From Bradyrhizobium campsiandrae (GTDB lineage: Bacteria; Pseudomonadota; Alphaproteobacteria; Rhizobiales; Xanthobacteraceae), in the NCBI RefSeq assembly GCF_014529705.1, contig NZ_JAANIH010000081.1, forward strand, positions 1 to 36,235: 36,235 nucleotides of DNA, written 5' to 3'. The position numbers were made by a program, and so were the translations under genes. This document shows, piece by piece, positions 24,223 to 33,356 of the stretch. How positions within the stretch are numbered: position 1 is the stretch's first letter; the number at the start of each line of letters is the position of its first letter. Below the pieces are notes generated by a model. That model was not told where the DNA came from, searched no databases, and saw only the letters and a list, made by a program, of their open reading frames with translations.

Positions 24223-25661
24223 CTAGGAGCCTGTCTGTTTAGTGATGGTGTAGCCGCGACGATAGCATGACGGCGCTCATGCGGCAGCCAGCGCGAGCTT
24301 TCGGAGGTTGTGGGCGGTGCAGATCAGCGCCCATTCGGCCTTCACCTTCTCGATTCCGCGCAGCAGGAACTGGCGGAAGCCTCTCGCCTGCTTGCTCTGC
24401 CGAACACCGGCTCGACCACTTGCTTGCGCAACCGATAGCGGCTGCGATGGCCGGCGCGCCTGAGCTTGGCGCTCATCCGGGCGAGCAGCGAGCCGGGCTT
24501 GGCCGGCCGCTTGGTGGTGGCGGACGTGGCTCCGTGCTTCTGCCGCCCAGTCGCGATGTAGCCGTTGATCCGCCGCCGGCCGAGCGTGCGAAGATTGGCC
24601 GCCGAGCAGTAGCCGGCATCGGCCGATACCTCGTCCGGATTGCGCTTGAGATTGGCCTTGATGCCGTCGAGCAAGGGAGCGAACTGTGCTTGGTCGCTGC
24701 CGTTGTTGTCGAGCGTGTGCGCGACGATGATCTGCGCCGTCGCATCGACTGCGGCCTGCGCGTTGTAGCCCTGAATGTAACCGTCCTTGGTCTTCAGGAT
24801 GCGGCTCTCCGGATCGGTGAAGTTGCGCTGCGCCTTGCCGCCGGGCTCCTGTTTTGGCGGCGCCGGTGGCTTGCCGGTCCTCTTGCGGCCTTCTTTCTTG
24901 CGTTGCTCTTCCGCCTCTTCGCGGCGTCGCATCTCTTCGGCGGCGGCGGCTTTGGCTTCCGCCTCCAACTCCGCCCTGGCGGCGCGGATCTTCGCAAGCC
25001 GCTTCTGCTTGTCGGCCACCCAATCTGGCATCTTGTCGCCGTAGAGCTTGTCTTCCTCCGCATCGGCGGCTTTCAGCAGCGGTCGACCTCGGCTTCAAGC
25101 TCCGCTTCCCGTTTCTTCATCCGCTCGTAGCTCATCGCTTTGTGTTTCGACGCATTCGCCTTGATCTTGGTGCCGTCGAGCGCAACGTGCCCGAGCTTCA
25201 CCAAACCGGCCTTCTCGGCGAGCTTCAACACCTGCACGAACAACCCCGCCAAGGCCTCGAGATGCCGCTTGCGGAACTCCGAGATCGTGCGGAAGTCCGG
25301 CGGGTCGCCGGCCACAATCATCATGAAGTCGGTACGCTCCACCGCCGCCCTGGCGATCCGTCGCGACGAGTAGATGCCGCTCGCATAGCCATGCAGAAGC
25401 ACCGCCGTCATCATCCGCGGGTCGAACGGCGGCTGGCCGAGCACGCCGCGGTAGCTGCTGGAAATCGCCGAAAGATCAAGCTCCTCCCGCACCAGCGCCA
25501 CGATCAACCGCGATAGGTGATCCTTGGGTACGTAGTCCTGCACGCTCGGCGGCAGAAGCTGCGCCTCGTCAATCTTCCAGGGGCGAAAATCCTTGCTCAT
25601 AGCCCCGTAAGGAATCAGACTCGCCCCAACTTGACCAGCGACTACTTGGACAGGCTCCTAG
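24223..25661 (-). mobile_element. IS1182-family insertion sequence with CTAG target duplication
   Basis: The element spans 24227-25657 (1431 bp). Its ends begin GAGCCTGTC on the left and finish GACAGGCTC on the right, a perfect 9-bp terminal inverted repeat with partial similarity further in. Both ends are flanked by CTAG (24223-24226 and 25658-25661), the 4-bp palindromic target typical of IS1182-type elements. Both ends and the duplication are intact, but the transposase is frameshifted. It is therefore a fairly recent but now non-autonomous insertion. Confidence 0.85.
24277..25600 (-). pseudogene. IS1182-family transposase with two frameshifts
   Basis: Three minus-strand frames make up one transposase. 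The first (25600 to 25073) begins MSKDFRPWKIDEAQLLPPSV and holds the DUF772-type N-terminal domain, including the catalytic LDGTKIKANAS. The second carries DWVADKQKRLAKIRAARAEL, TDPESRILKTKDGYIQGYNA (second acidic residue region) and VSADAGYCSAANLRTL. The third supplies ARGFRQFLLRGIEKVKAEWA, then LICTAHNLRKLALAAA and the stop at 24277. The breaks, at about 25075 (cgctgctg where cgcctgctg is expected) and about 24400, each fit loss of a single base. All catalytic residues are present in the DNA but are not in one frame. Confidence 0.85.
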
Positions 25662-26073
25662 AAACGCGGCCCGAACGCAGAAGCATCAAGCACATCGTGA
25701 AGAAAGGGCCGATGCCGATCGTCAGGACCGGCGTGGTCGCATTTTCGAACCTGCTCGACAATCGGCGCATGCAAATCGAAGGCGGCCGTCAGATTCGGCT
25801 GCAACGCCGTCGCACGCGCCATCAGCGGAAGCCCGTTGGGCAGGCGCTCGAAGAGCTCGAGCTCAGTCGGGCAGTCTGGCGCGTGTCGCACTGATGGAGA
25901 GCGTTAACCCGCTCTTTGCAAGCGATCGCGCGCCCTTTTGTCGAGCCACGCAAAGCGGAAGGCGCCAAAATAGCTTTGGATTGATTTCATTGACGCGAAC
26001 AACGCACTTCGCATGCAGTTGCCTGCGTCTACCGACGCAATGGAGGACCACCAATCGGATGTCTGATGCAACT
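25662..26073. other. No convincing gene
   Basis: The 230 bp right of the IS1182 insertion keep open frames on both strands (for example minus 25658-25891) with some protein-like character (ARATALQPNLTAAFDLHAPI) but no family that I recognise and apparent frame changes. It may be a decayed gene split by the insertion. The rest of the stretch holds nothing recognisable. Confidence 0.35.
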
Positions 26074-26271
26074 TCAAGTGGACAGATGATGATCAATCAC
26101 TGCACGCGCTCTTGCCAACGCTTCTTCTCGCCCGACCGCAGAGACGCTGTCTGGATCAGTGCGCAAAAGCTGACCACCCGGATAGATCTGAACCCGCCAC
26201 CCAGATGCGTGCCGCACCAAGCTCAATGTGTAGCCCCGATACTCAGAGACGTCGCCGCTGATCTGCGACAT
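26074..26271 (-). CDS. small conserved-looking protein (65 residues), function unknown
   Basis: The ATG at 26271 has a strong ggagg site about 9 nt upstream. The product, beginning MSQISGDVSEYRGYTLSLVR, reads as a compact beta-alpha domain: a GYTLSLVRHASGWRVQIYPG strand pair followed by a helix REEALARARAVIDHHLS. Small cytosolic proteins of this pattern (a strand pair followed by an EEA-type helix) are common in Bradyrhizobium-like genomes, as recalled and not searched. A longer frame to 26328 is less likely. No operon partner is obvious. Confidence 0.65.
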   Translation of the reverse strand: MSQISGDVSEYRGYTLSLVRHASGWRVQIYPGGQLLRTDPDSVSAVGREEALARARAVIDHHLST

Positions 26272-26324
26272 AGTGTGGCTCCTCCGAAAGAGATCTGCAT
26301 GCACGCACGTTACGGTAAAACGTT

Positions 26325-26765
26325 TCACCAGCCGCTCTCAAGCGACCCGAATGCGGAATGCTGTGTCGCGTGTCTTAACGGATGCTTGTAGCGGCCCGTG
26401 ACGACCTTGCGCCCAGGGTGCGAAGGAGTCCGCCGTGTCTTTGGCTGCGCAGCATCCGCCTGCTTCGGTGCGGGTGGGAGCAGTCGTGCGAAACTCTCGC
26501 GGATACCAGGATTCGGCGAGCCAAGGACCGCCGCAGCGGCAGGCGCATCTGCCGTCGCCGTGACGTCGGGCACGATCGTGGGCCGACTGGTATCAACGAC
26601 GACCGCTTCGGGTCGTCTGCGTTCGGAGTAGATCCGGATTTTGGGAAGCTGCGATCCGGAAGCATGGATCTCCTCCGTCGGTGGCCGCGGCAGCATGGCG
26701 TCGGCGGCAAAAAGGAGCGCGAGCAATGCTCCGCCGACGACCAGAAGATATCGCCAAACCGGCAT
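26325..26765 (-). CDS. single-pass membrane protein with Pro/Ala-rich tail, function unknown
   Basis: A 146-residue protein beginning MPVWRYLLVVGGALLALLFA, which forms one membrane helix or an uncleaved signal anchor, followed by AMLPRPPTEEIHASGSQLP and a low-complexity, positively charged periplasmic tail (KIRIYSERRRPEAVVVD; then Pro/Ala-rich; then basic RKVVTGRYKHPLRHA). The start at 26765 is preferred to the open frame back to 27038, which is arginine-rich and featureless. The ribosome site is weak. Proteins of this layout are frequent but unnamed in rhizobia. Confidence 0.6.
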   Translation of the reverse strand: MPVWRYLLVVGGALLALLFAADAMLPRPPTEEIHASGSQLPKIRIYSERRRPEAVVVDTSRPTIVPDVTATADAPAAAAVLGSPNPGIRESFARLLPPAPKQADAAQPKTRRTPSHPGRKVVTGRYKHPLRHATQHSAFGSLESGW

Positions 26766-27182
26766 TTCGGTTCGTCCAGACGCCGTTGACCAACCAGAGC
26801 TCTTCCTCACTGCACTCAACTCCTGATCCCGGCAATCCTCCGGCTCGCGCCTACAAGTTGCGTTGCTGCTTTTGACTCTTCCCCGCGGTGGTCGCCCGGC
26901 AACGCGCATCGTGCGGGCTGGCGTGCCTACTTGCCCGGGGCCATTGCCAGATGAATCGACCAATCGTGGAAAGGCGGGTGCCTGCGCGGCCGGCGAAAGA
27001 CCTCCTGTCATCGTCGCGCTGAGGGCCCCGCGGATCATCTCGTCGATCGATCCGGAAAGGCGCTGTTATGCGTTTTCTTCGCGAAGCGACGGCTTTGATC
27101 GCAGCTTCATGGAGGCCCCACCCGACTTGACCGGTACCGATCTGACCGGCGTTGACCGGAGTGAGCGAGGTCGTGGCGATCA
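26766..27182. other. No convincing gene
   Basis: The stretch between the small membrane protein and the TetR regulator contains only arginine-rich open frames. One on the minus strand (26851-27183) starts in a TGATG overlap with the tetR stop, which would allow coupled translation, but its sequence shows no domain or plausible fold. No terminator or repeat was found. Confidence 0.4.
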
Positions 27183-27797
27183 TCAGGGAGTTCTTTCCAG
27201 TTTCATGGTTGCCGCCGTCGCCGGATCGGCGGCATCCATCATGCCCCGGATGGCATTTGCGATAAGGGCTTCGAGTTCGGCGCTCGGTGCATTCAGTAGT
27301 GGCCCCATCCGAAGCACGTTCCTGAAGATGGACACGCCAGCCAACAGGGCGGCGATCACTGCGATTGGCACAGTATTCGATTGATCGAGCTCTTCAGCGA
27401 GCGGATCGACAAAGCTGTCCAAAACAAATCTGCGAAGCAGCGGCGCGGCTTTCCCGCTGGCAAGCGAGCGAATGATAATATCGAGTGCATGCCCCCTGCG
27501 GGGGCGCTCCGAAACGACGTACCTTGCGAGTGAGCCCGCCACGCCATCCGCAGGGCCTGTGAACCGCTCATCGATCTGCGCCGACGCCTTCAGCGCTTCG
27601 GCAAACAGACGCTCTTTGGAGCCGAAGCAACGGTGCACATAGGCGACATCAACCCCCACATCGGCTGCGATGTCGCGCAAGCTGGCCTGCTCGTACGATC
27701 TTTTCGAAAATCGCGTGATTGCGGCTTTCAGGATACGGTCGCGCGATCCAACCATGGATTGCGATCTCGCCTTGGGGGGCATGGGGAGCCTCGGCAT
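27183..27797 (-). CDS. TetR-family regulator of the phasin/ABC exporter operon
   Basis: A 204-residue TetR protein. The helix-turn-helix covers about residues 18-62 (SRDRILKAAITRFSKRSYEQ, ASLRDIAADVGVDVAYVHRC, FGSKERLFAEAL). The C-terminal ligand domain includes RRGHALDIIIRSLASGKAAP then LLRRFVLDSFVDPL and a hydrophobic VIAALLAGVSIFRNVLRMGP segment. It is divergent from the phasin/YhiI/RbbA/YhhJ operon, with a perfect 16-bp palindrome between them, so it most likely represses that operon and itself. A site gacgagg precedes the ATG at 27797; shorter starts at MPPK or MVGS are possible. Confidence 0.9.
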   Translation of the reverse strand: MPRLPMPPKARSQSMVGSRDRILKAAITRFSKRSYEQASLRDIAADVGVDVAYVHRCFGSKERLFAEALKASAQIDERFTGPADGVAGSLARYVVSERPRRGHALDIIIRSLASGKAAPLLRRFVLDSFVDPLAEELDQSNTVPIAVIAALLAGVSIFRNVLRMGPLLNAPSAELEALIANAIRGMMDAADPATAATMKLERTP

Positions 27798-27833
27798 TAT
27801 CCTCGTCCAAGCGAATCCATAGCATTTGATCTC

Positions 27834-27849
27834 GTCAACACCTGTTGAC
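27834..27849. promoter_or_regulatory. Perfect palindrome, candidate TetR operator
   Basis: GTCAACA-CC-TGTTGAC is a perfect 16-bp inverted repeat midway between the divergent tetR and phasin genes. Length and position fit a TetR-family operator. Its right arm shares TTGAC with the FixK/FNR-type box at 27845-27858. Confidence 0.65.
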
Positions 27850-27858
27850 CTAAATCAA
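27845..27858 (+). promoter_or_regulatory. FixK/FNR-type activator box
   Basis: TTGAC-CTAA-ATCAA fits the FNR/FixK palindrome TTGAT-N4-ATCAA with one difference. Its centre (27851.5) is about 40 bp upstream of a likely transcription start near 27891, given a -10-like CATAAG at 27879-27884. This is the class II activator position near -41.5. It suggests induction of the downstream operon at low oxygen. Confidence 0.6.
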
Positions 27859-27922
27859 AATCCGACCGTCCGCGAGGCCATAAGGTGATCGCGTTTCGCT
27901 CATGGACGAGAGAGTATCCGCT

Positions 27923-28228
27923 ATGGAAAATGAACACACAGCATCGACATTTTCTTTCGTCACTCCTGACTGGGTAAGATCGTTCAATGGGGTGCCGAGG
28001 AACCTCTACGGCGCCTTATCAAAGGAAGCGTTGGGATTCACGGCCTCCTGTCTCCAGGATCAGGCGGATTACTTGAAGAAGCTCGCCGAGTCAGCGACTC
28101 CTGCGGAAGCACTGAAGTGCCAGATGGATTTCGTGCAGCAATCCTGGTGGCGGTACTTCAGCGAAGGCTGGCATGTAGTCGATGCACTGCGCAAGAACCA
28201 GCCATCTGGTTCAGCCCCTATTGAATAG
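27923..28228 (+). CDS. phasin-like protein
   Basis: A 101-residue helical protein, MENEHTASTFSFVTPDWVRS onward, with the phasin_2 pattern: ALGFTASCLQDQADYLKKLA, ESATPAEALKCQMDFVQQSW then RYFSEGWHVVDALRK. Phasins coat polyhydroxybutyrate granules, and short relatives are also stress-linked. The ATG at 27923 is preferred because gagag lies about 8 nt before it and it leaves a sensible leader from the predicted start site. An in-frame ATG at 27902 would add 7 residues. It is the first gene of a five-gene operon, 24 bp before the adaptor gene. Confidence 0.72.
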   Translation: MENEHTASTFSFVTPDWVRSFNGVPRNLYGALSKEALGFTASCLQDQADYLKKLAESATPAEALKCQMDFVQQSWWRYFSEGWHVVDALRKNQPSGSAPIE

Positions 28229-28252
28229 GCCGCCCTCCTTACAGGTTGGCTG

Positions 28253-29425
28253 ATGAGCGCGAGCATAAGCGATCCCGCGAGCAGGGTTGCAGAGGCTGCC
28301 GAACCGCATCCCAGCAGCACGTTGTTTCGTGGCCAGGCGAGGAAGGGTCTCTCTGTGGCAAGCACCGTGAAACGCTGGGGCTTGGTTCTTCTGACCATCA
28401 TGGTAGCCGGCGGCGGTTATTACGGCTGGCAGAAGCTCGCAAATCACGATCTGCCCGCCGGCATCGCTGCCGGCAACGGCCGCATCGAGGCGATCGAGAT
28501 CGACATTTCCACCAAGATACCCGGTCGCATCAAAGAGATCCTGGTCAACGAAGGCGATTTCGTCACGGCGGGCCAAGTGCTCGTGCGAATGAATACCGAT
28601 CAGCTGGAAGCGCAGCGCCGCCAGGCGGAGGCGCAACTGCAACGCGCGACCATCGGTGTCGATACTGCCAAGAGCCTCGTGACCCAGCGGCAGGCCGAAC
28701 GCAGCGCGGCGGCAGCGACCGTCGCCATGCGTGAGGCGCAACTTGACCAGGTGGAGAAAAAGCGCGCCCGGTCAGAGCAGTTGATCAAGACCAATGCTGT
28801 CTCGCAGCAGGTTCTCGATGACGACCGCGCCGCTTCGCAAACGGCCATGGCCGCAGTGAGCGCGGCACAAGCTCAAGTTGCCGCTTCCGATGCGGCCATC
28901 AGCACCGCGAAAGCTGCAGTGGTCGATGCCGAGGCTGCCACTGCCGCCGCTCGCGCCGCCATCGACAGCATCTCGGCGGATATCGACGACAGCACCCTGA
29001 AATCTCCGCGCGATGGCCGCGTGCAGTACCGCGTGGCTCAGCTTGGTGAGGTTCTCGCAGCTGGGGGGCGGGTCCTCAACCTGGTCGATCTCGGCGACGT
29101 CTACATGACGTTCTTTCTGCCGACGGCGCAGGCCGGCCGCGTCAAGATAGGAGCCGAGGTGCGGCTCGTGCTCGATGCCGCACCGCAATATGTCATTCCT
29201 GCCAAAGTCACCTTCGTCGCCGACGTGGCCCAGTTCACCCCGAAGACGGTGGAGACCGAGGAGGAGCGTCAGAAGCTGATGTTCCGGGTCAAGGCTCAGA
29301 TCTCACCCGAGCTGCTGCAGAAATACATCCGGGACGTGAAGACAGGCCTTCCCGGGATGGCCTATGTGCAACTCGACCCTCAGGCCACATGGCCAGCGTT
29401 TCTCCAGGGCAAGCTGGCGCCATGA
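28253..29425 (+). CDS. yhiI: HlyD-family membrane fusion protein (YhiI/YbhG-type) of an ABC exporter
   Basis: A 390-residue inner-membrane-anchored adaptor. One membrane helix lies at about residues 42-59 (WGLVLLTIMVAGGGYYGW). It is followed by a lipoyl half (NGRIEAIEIDISTKIPGRIK), a very long alanine- and glutamine-rich coiled-coil hairpin (about residues 115-250, RRQAEAQLQRATIGVDTAKS onward), a second lipoyl half (DSTLKSPRDGRVQYRVAQLG) and a beta-barrel domain. It would bridge the periplasm for the ABC exporter whose ATPase gene overlaps its stop by 4 nt (ATGA). Order and type match yhiI-rbbA-yhhJ of E. coli; ybhG is an alternative relative. Confidence 0.88.
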   Translation: MSASISDPASRVAEAAEPHPSSTLFRGQARKGLSVASTVKRWGLVLLTIMVAGGGYYGWQKLANHDLPAGIAAGNGRIEAIEIDISTKIPGRIKEILVNEGDFVTAGQVLVRMNTDQLEAQRRQAEAQLQRATIGVDTAKSLVTQRQAERSAAAATVAMREAQLDQVEKKRARSEQLIKTNAVSQQVLDDDRAASQTAMAAVSAAQAQVAASDAAISTAKAAVVDAEAATAAARAAIDSISADIDDSTLKSPRDGRVQYRVAQLGEVLAAGGRVLNLVDLGDVYMTFFLPTAQAGRVKIGAEVRLVLDAAPQYVIPAKVTFVADVAQFTPKTVETEEERQKLMFRVKAQISPELLQKYIRDVKTGLPGMAYVQLDPQATWPAFLQGKLAP

Positions 29426-32208
29426 GTGATCAGCCAGCCCGCGTTATCACCCCAACGACGGTGCCGGTTGCGCAGCTCGCGTCGGTGGGGCTGTCATATG
29501 GTGCGACGCGGGCGCTCGAATCCGTCTCCATCGACGTGCCGTCGGGGTGCCTGGTCGGGCTGATCGGGCCGGACGGCGTCGGCAAGTCCACCCTGCTGTC
29601 GCTGGTTGCTGGCGCGCGGGTCATCCAAGACGGGCATGTCGAGGTGCTCGGCGGCGATATGGCGGATACTGCGCACCGCAGGCGGACCTGTCCGCGGATC
29701 GCCTACATGCCGCAGGGCCTGGGCAAGAATCTTTATCCGACCCTGTCGGTGTTCGAGAACGTTGATTTCTTCGGGCGCCTCTTCGGACATGGCAAGCGAG
29801 AGCGGGAGCGCCGAATCGGCGAGCTTCTGCAAAGGACCGATCTGGCCCCCTTTGCGGATCGGCCGGTCGGCAAGCTTTCGGGCGGCATGAAGCAGAAGCT
29901 CGGCCTCTGCTGCGCACTCATTCATGATCCCGACCTCTTGATCCTCGACGAGCCGACGACCGGCATCGATCCGCTGTCGCGCCGCCAGTTTTGGCAGCTG
30001 ATCGCCGACATCCGTGCCGATCACCCCGGCATGAGCGTCGTCGTCTCGACCGCCTATATGGAGGAAGCGGCCCTTTTCGACTTGCTGGTGGCGATGGATG
30101 CCGGCCGGGTGTTGGCCACGGGGACGCCCCAGGATCTGTTGAACCGCACCAACACCACCACGCTGGACGATGCCTTCATTGCGCTTTTGCCAGAAGAGAA
30201 GCGTCGGGGACACAAGGAGGTCATCATTCCGCCGCGCCCTGCCGAGGACGGCCAGGAGGTGGCCATCGAGGCCGAGCAGCTAACCATGCGCTTCGACGAC
30301 TTTACCGCCGTCGACCATGTGAGCTTCCGGATCACCCGCGGTGAGATCTTCGGCTTCCTGGGTTCGAACGGCTGCGGCAAGACCACGACCATGAAGATGC
30401 TGACCGGCCTGTTGCCGGCAACTTCCGGCACAGCGCGGCTGTTCGGCCGCGAGGTCGACCCCACCGACATGGCGGTTCGCCGCTGCGTCGGCTACATGTC
30501 ACAGACCTTCTCGCTCTATTCCGAGCTGACGGTCCGGCAGAATCTCGATCTGCACGCGCGTCTGTTCAGCCTGCCGCCGGACGCCATTCCCGCGCGGGTT
30601 AATGAGATGGCGCAGCGATTCGATCTCACAGATGTCATGGAGGCGTTTCCGGACGCGTTGCCGCTCGGCATCCGCCAGCGCCTGTCGCTTGCGGTGGCGA
30701 TGATCCATTCCCCGGAGATGCTGATTCTCGACGAGCCGACCTCAGGTGTCGATCCGATCGCGCGTGACAGCTTTTGGCAGATCCTGTCGGATCTTTCCCG
30801 CAAGGACAACGTCACGATCTTCGTTTCCACCCATTTCATGAACGAGGCCGAGCGGTGCGACCGCATCGCGCTGATGCATGCCGGCAAGGTGCTCGTCAGC
30901 GACACGCCGGCCGCCATTGTCAAGCGCCGCGCGGCCGCCACGCTCGAGGAAGCCTTCGTCGCCTATCTGGAAGATGTGACGGGTACGAAGGGAGGTCGAT
31001 CGACGAGTGCAGGGCCGGCCATCTCAGCTGAACCCGGTCGCATCCCTGTCCCGAGCCGCGGCGCTGAGCGGCGGCGGCAGTTTTTCGACCTGCGGCGCAT
31101 GATGGCTTACGCCTTGCGTGAGGCGCTCGAGCTGCGACGCGACCCCATCCGTGCCGCGCTCGCCACCCTCGGCAGCATCGTCCTGATGTTTGTCATGGCA
31201 TATGGCCTCAACCTGGACGTCGACAACCTGTCTTTTGCTGTCCTCGATCGGGACGATACGACGATCAGCCGCGATTACACGTTACAGATCGCTGGCTCCC
31301 GCTATTTCACCGAGAAGGCACCGATTGCCGATTACGCCGACCTCGATCGACGCATGCGCAGCGGCGAACTCAGCCTGGCGATCGAAATTCCTCCGGGCTT
31401 CGCGCGCGATCTGGAGCGCGGCCGCAAGGTCGAGGTTGGCGCTTGGATTGACGGGGCCATGCCCACCCGGGCCGAAACCGTGCGCGGCTACGTGCAGGGC
31501 ATGCATGCGGACTGGCTCATGAAGGAGGCCCGCGAGCTTCTCGGAAGACGTGCCGCTGTCGGTGACTTCCAGCTCGAGCTCCGTTACCGGTATAATCCAA
31601 GCGTCGAAAGTCTGGTGGCCATGGCGCCTGCGGTGATCCCGCTTCTGCTGTTGATGATACCCGCCATGCTGGCCGTCCTGAGCGTGGTGCGGGAGAAGGA
31701 GCTCGGATCGATCATCAACTTTTACGTGACGCCCGTCACCCGCCTCGAGTTCCTGACCGGCAAGCAACTTCCCTATGTCGGGATTGGCCTGCTCAACGCG
31801 CTGCTGTTGGCGGCGTTCGCGGTTGTCATCTTTCGCGTCCCATTCACGGGCAGCTTTCTCACTTTCATGCTGGCCGCCCTGCTTTATGTGAGCGCCACGA
31901 CAGGCATGGGGCTCGTCATATCGAGCCTCACGAAGAGCCAGATTGCGGCGATGTTTGCGACGGCGCTGCTCACCATGATACCGGCCACCCAGTATTCTGG
32001 ACTGATCGATCCGGTTTCATCGCTCCAGGGAGCAGGCGCTGTCATTGGCCGGATCTACCCGACCACGTATTTCGTGACCATTGCGCGCGGGACCTTCTCC
32101 AAGGCCCTCGGCTTTGCCGACCTGTGGAGAGAGTTGGTGCCGCTGCTGATCGCCATTCCGGTGCTGCTCGGCGCGGGCGCGGCCCTCCTCAGAAAGCAGG
32201 CCAACTGA
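29422..32208 (+). CDS. rbbA: RbbA-type ABC transporter: two ATPase domains fused to a permease
   Basis: A 928-residue fusion, close to the roughly 910 residues of E. coli RbbA (YhiH). The first ATPase domain has Walker A GPDGVGKST (49-57), signature LSGGMKQK and Walker B LLILDEPTTGIDP. The second has GSNGCGKTT (314-322), a degenerate signature LPLGIRQR, and MLILDEPTSGVDP. The C-terminal part, from about residue 555, is an ABC-2 permease with a first helix LGSIVLMFVMAYGL, a large periplasmic loop, and a helix cluster from VAMAPAVIPLLLLMIPAMLA to the end. E. coli RbbA is known as a ribosome-associated ATPase; here the context is an exporter. The ATG overlaps the adaptor stop by 4 nt. Confidence 0.92.
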   Translation: MSDQPARVITPTTVPVAQLASVGLSYGATRALESVSIDVPSGCLVGLIGPDGVGKSTLLSLVAGARVIQDGHVEVLGGDMADTAHRRRTCPRIAYMPQGLGKNLYPTLSVFENVDFFGRLFGHGKRERERRIGELLQRTDLAPFADRPVGKLSGGMKQKLGLCCALIHDPDLLILDEPTTGIDPLSRRQFWQLIADIRADHPGMSVVVSTAYMEEAALFDLLVAMDAGRVLATGTPQDLLNRTNTTTLDDAFIALLPEEKRRGHKEVIIPPRPAEDGQEVAIEAEQLTMRFDDFTAVDHVSFRITRGEIFGFLGSNGCGKTTTMKMLTGLLPATSGTARLFGREVDPTDMAVRRCVGYMSQTFSLYSELTVRQNLDLHARLFSLPPDAIPARVNEMAQRFDLTDVMEAFPDALPLGIRQRLSLAVAMIHSPEMLILDEPTSGVDPIARDSFWQILSDLSRKDNVTIFVSTHFMNEAERCDRIALMHAGKVLVSDTPAAIVKRRAAATLEEAFVAYLEDVTGTKGGRSTSAGPAISAEPGRIPVPSRGAERRRQFFDLRRMMAYALREALELRRDPIRAALATLGSIVLMFVMAYGLNLDVDNLSFAVLDRDDTTISRDYTLQIAGSRYFTEKAPIADYADLDRRMRSGELSLAIEIPPGFARDLERGRKVEVGAWIDGAMPTRAETVRGYVQGMHADWLMKEARELLGRRAAVGDFQLELRYRYNPSVESLVAMAPAVIPLLLLMIPAMLAVLSVVREKELGSIINFYVTPVTRLEFLTGKQLPYVGIGLLNALLLAAFAVVIFRVPFTGSFLTFMLAALLYVSATTGMGLVISSLTKSQIAAMFATALLTMIPATQYSGLIDPVSSLQGAGAVIGRIYPTTYFVTIARGTFSKALGFADLWRELVPLLIAIPVLLGAGAALLRKQAN

Positions 32209-32210
32209 TC

Positions 32211-33323
32211 ATGCGCCTGGCCAATATCCTCAAGCTCGGCATCAAGGAATTGCGCAGCCTCGCCAGGGATCCGATGATGCTGGTGCTGATCATCTACGCA
32301 TTCTCGATGTCGATCTACACCGGGGCGAACGCACTGCCGGAAACCCTGAACCGGGCCGCGATCGCGGTTGTCGACGAGGACCAGTCGCCGGCATCCTCGC
32401 GCATCATTACCGCGTTCAATCCGCCCTACTTTTCGATCCCGAAGCTCATTACACAGTCGGAGATGGATCGTCGCATGGACGCCGGTATCGACACGTTCGC
32501 GCTCGACATTCCGCCGAACTTCCAGCGCGATCTCCTGGCCAGAAAATCGCCGACCATCCAGCTCAACGTCGATGCCACCCGCATCTCGCAGGCGTTTACG
32601 GGTGCCGGCTACGTCCAATCGATCGTGACCAGCGAAGTCAGCGAATTTCTCAAACGATACCGGAGCGCCGCCAGCCTGCCGATCGACCTGTCGTTGCGGG
32701 CCCGCTTCAATCAGGAACTTAAGAAAGCATGGTTTGGTGCCATCAGCCACTTCATGTCGAACATCACCATGCTGTCGATCGTTCTGACTGGCGCCGCTCT
32801 CATCCGCGAGCGAGAACACGGGACCATCGAGCATTTGCTGGTCATGCCGGTGACACCCTTTGAGATCATGGTCAGCAAGATCTGGTCGATGGGACTGGTC
32901 GTGTTGGCGGCATCCGCGCTTTCGCTGATGTTCGTCATCCACGGACTGCTTGCCGTTCCGATCGAGGGCTCATTTGCCCTCTTCATGGCTGGAACGACGC
33001 TCTATCTGTTCGCGACCGCCAGCCTTGGGATCTTCCTTGCGACGCAGGCCGGTTCCATGCCCCAATTCGGTCTGCTGCTGATGTTGGCGCTTCTCCCACT
33101 GCAAGTGCTCTCGGGCACACTGACGCCGCGCGAAAGCATGCCCGAATTGATACGGTACGTCATGCTTGCCGCGCCGAATACGCATTTCGTCATGATGGCG
33201 CAGTCGATTCTTTTCCGTGGCGCCGGATTAGACGTGGTCTGGCCGCAGTTTGCCGCGCTGTTCGCGATCGGAGCGATTCTCTTCATGTTTTCGCTTCGGC
33301 GGTTCAGACAGTTCCTGAAATGA
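32211..33323 (+). CDS. yhhJ: ABC-2 type permease (YhhJ-like)
   Basis: A 370-residue membrane protein with ABC2_membrane_3 layout: one N-terminal helix (DPMMLVLIIYAFSMSIY), a periplasmic domain of about 140 residues (IAVVDEDQSPASSRIITAFN onward), then five to six helices including NITMLSIVLTGAALIRERE, EHGTIEHLLVMPVTPFEIM, the LPLQVLSGTLTPRESMPELI segment, and a last helix FAALFAIGAILFMFSL. The ATG at 32211 lies 2 nt after the rbbA stop. It probably pairs with the permease part of RbbA to form the membrane channel. The exported substrate is unknown. Confidence 0.92.
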   Translation: MRLANILKLGIKELRSLARDPMMLVLIIYAFSMSIYTGANALPETLNRAAIAVVDEDQSPASSRIITAFNPPYFSIPKLITQSEMDRRMDAGIDTFALDIPPNFQRDLLARKSPTIQLNVDATRISQAFTGAGYVQSIVTSEVSEFLKRYRSAASLPIDLSLRARFNQELKKAWFGAISHFMSNITMLSIVLTGAALIREREHGTIEHLLVMPVTPFEIMVSKIWSMGLVVLAASALSLMFVIHGLLAVPIEGSFALFMAGTTLYLFATASLGIFLATQAGSMPQFGLLLMLALLPLQVLSGTLTPRESMPELIRYVMLAAPNTHFVMMAQSILFRGAGLDVVWPQFAALFAIGAILFMFSLRRFRQFLK

Positions 33324-33356
33324 GTTCGCACACGCGCGATTTTGGAGGGTGCCATC

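Noticed and set aside
24267..25130. A 287-codon plus-strand frame
   Set aside because: Antisense to the IS1182 transposase.
26851..27183. A 110-residue protein coupled to tetR by a TGATG overlap
   Set aside because: Arginine-rich, no fold or family; the overlap is probably chance.
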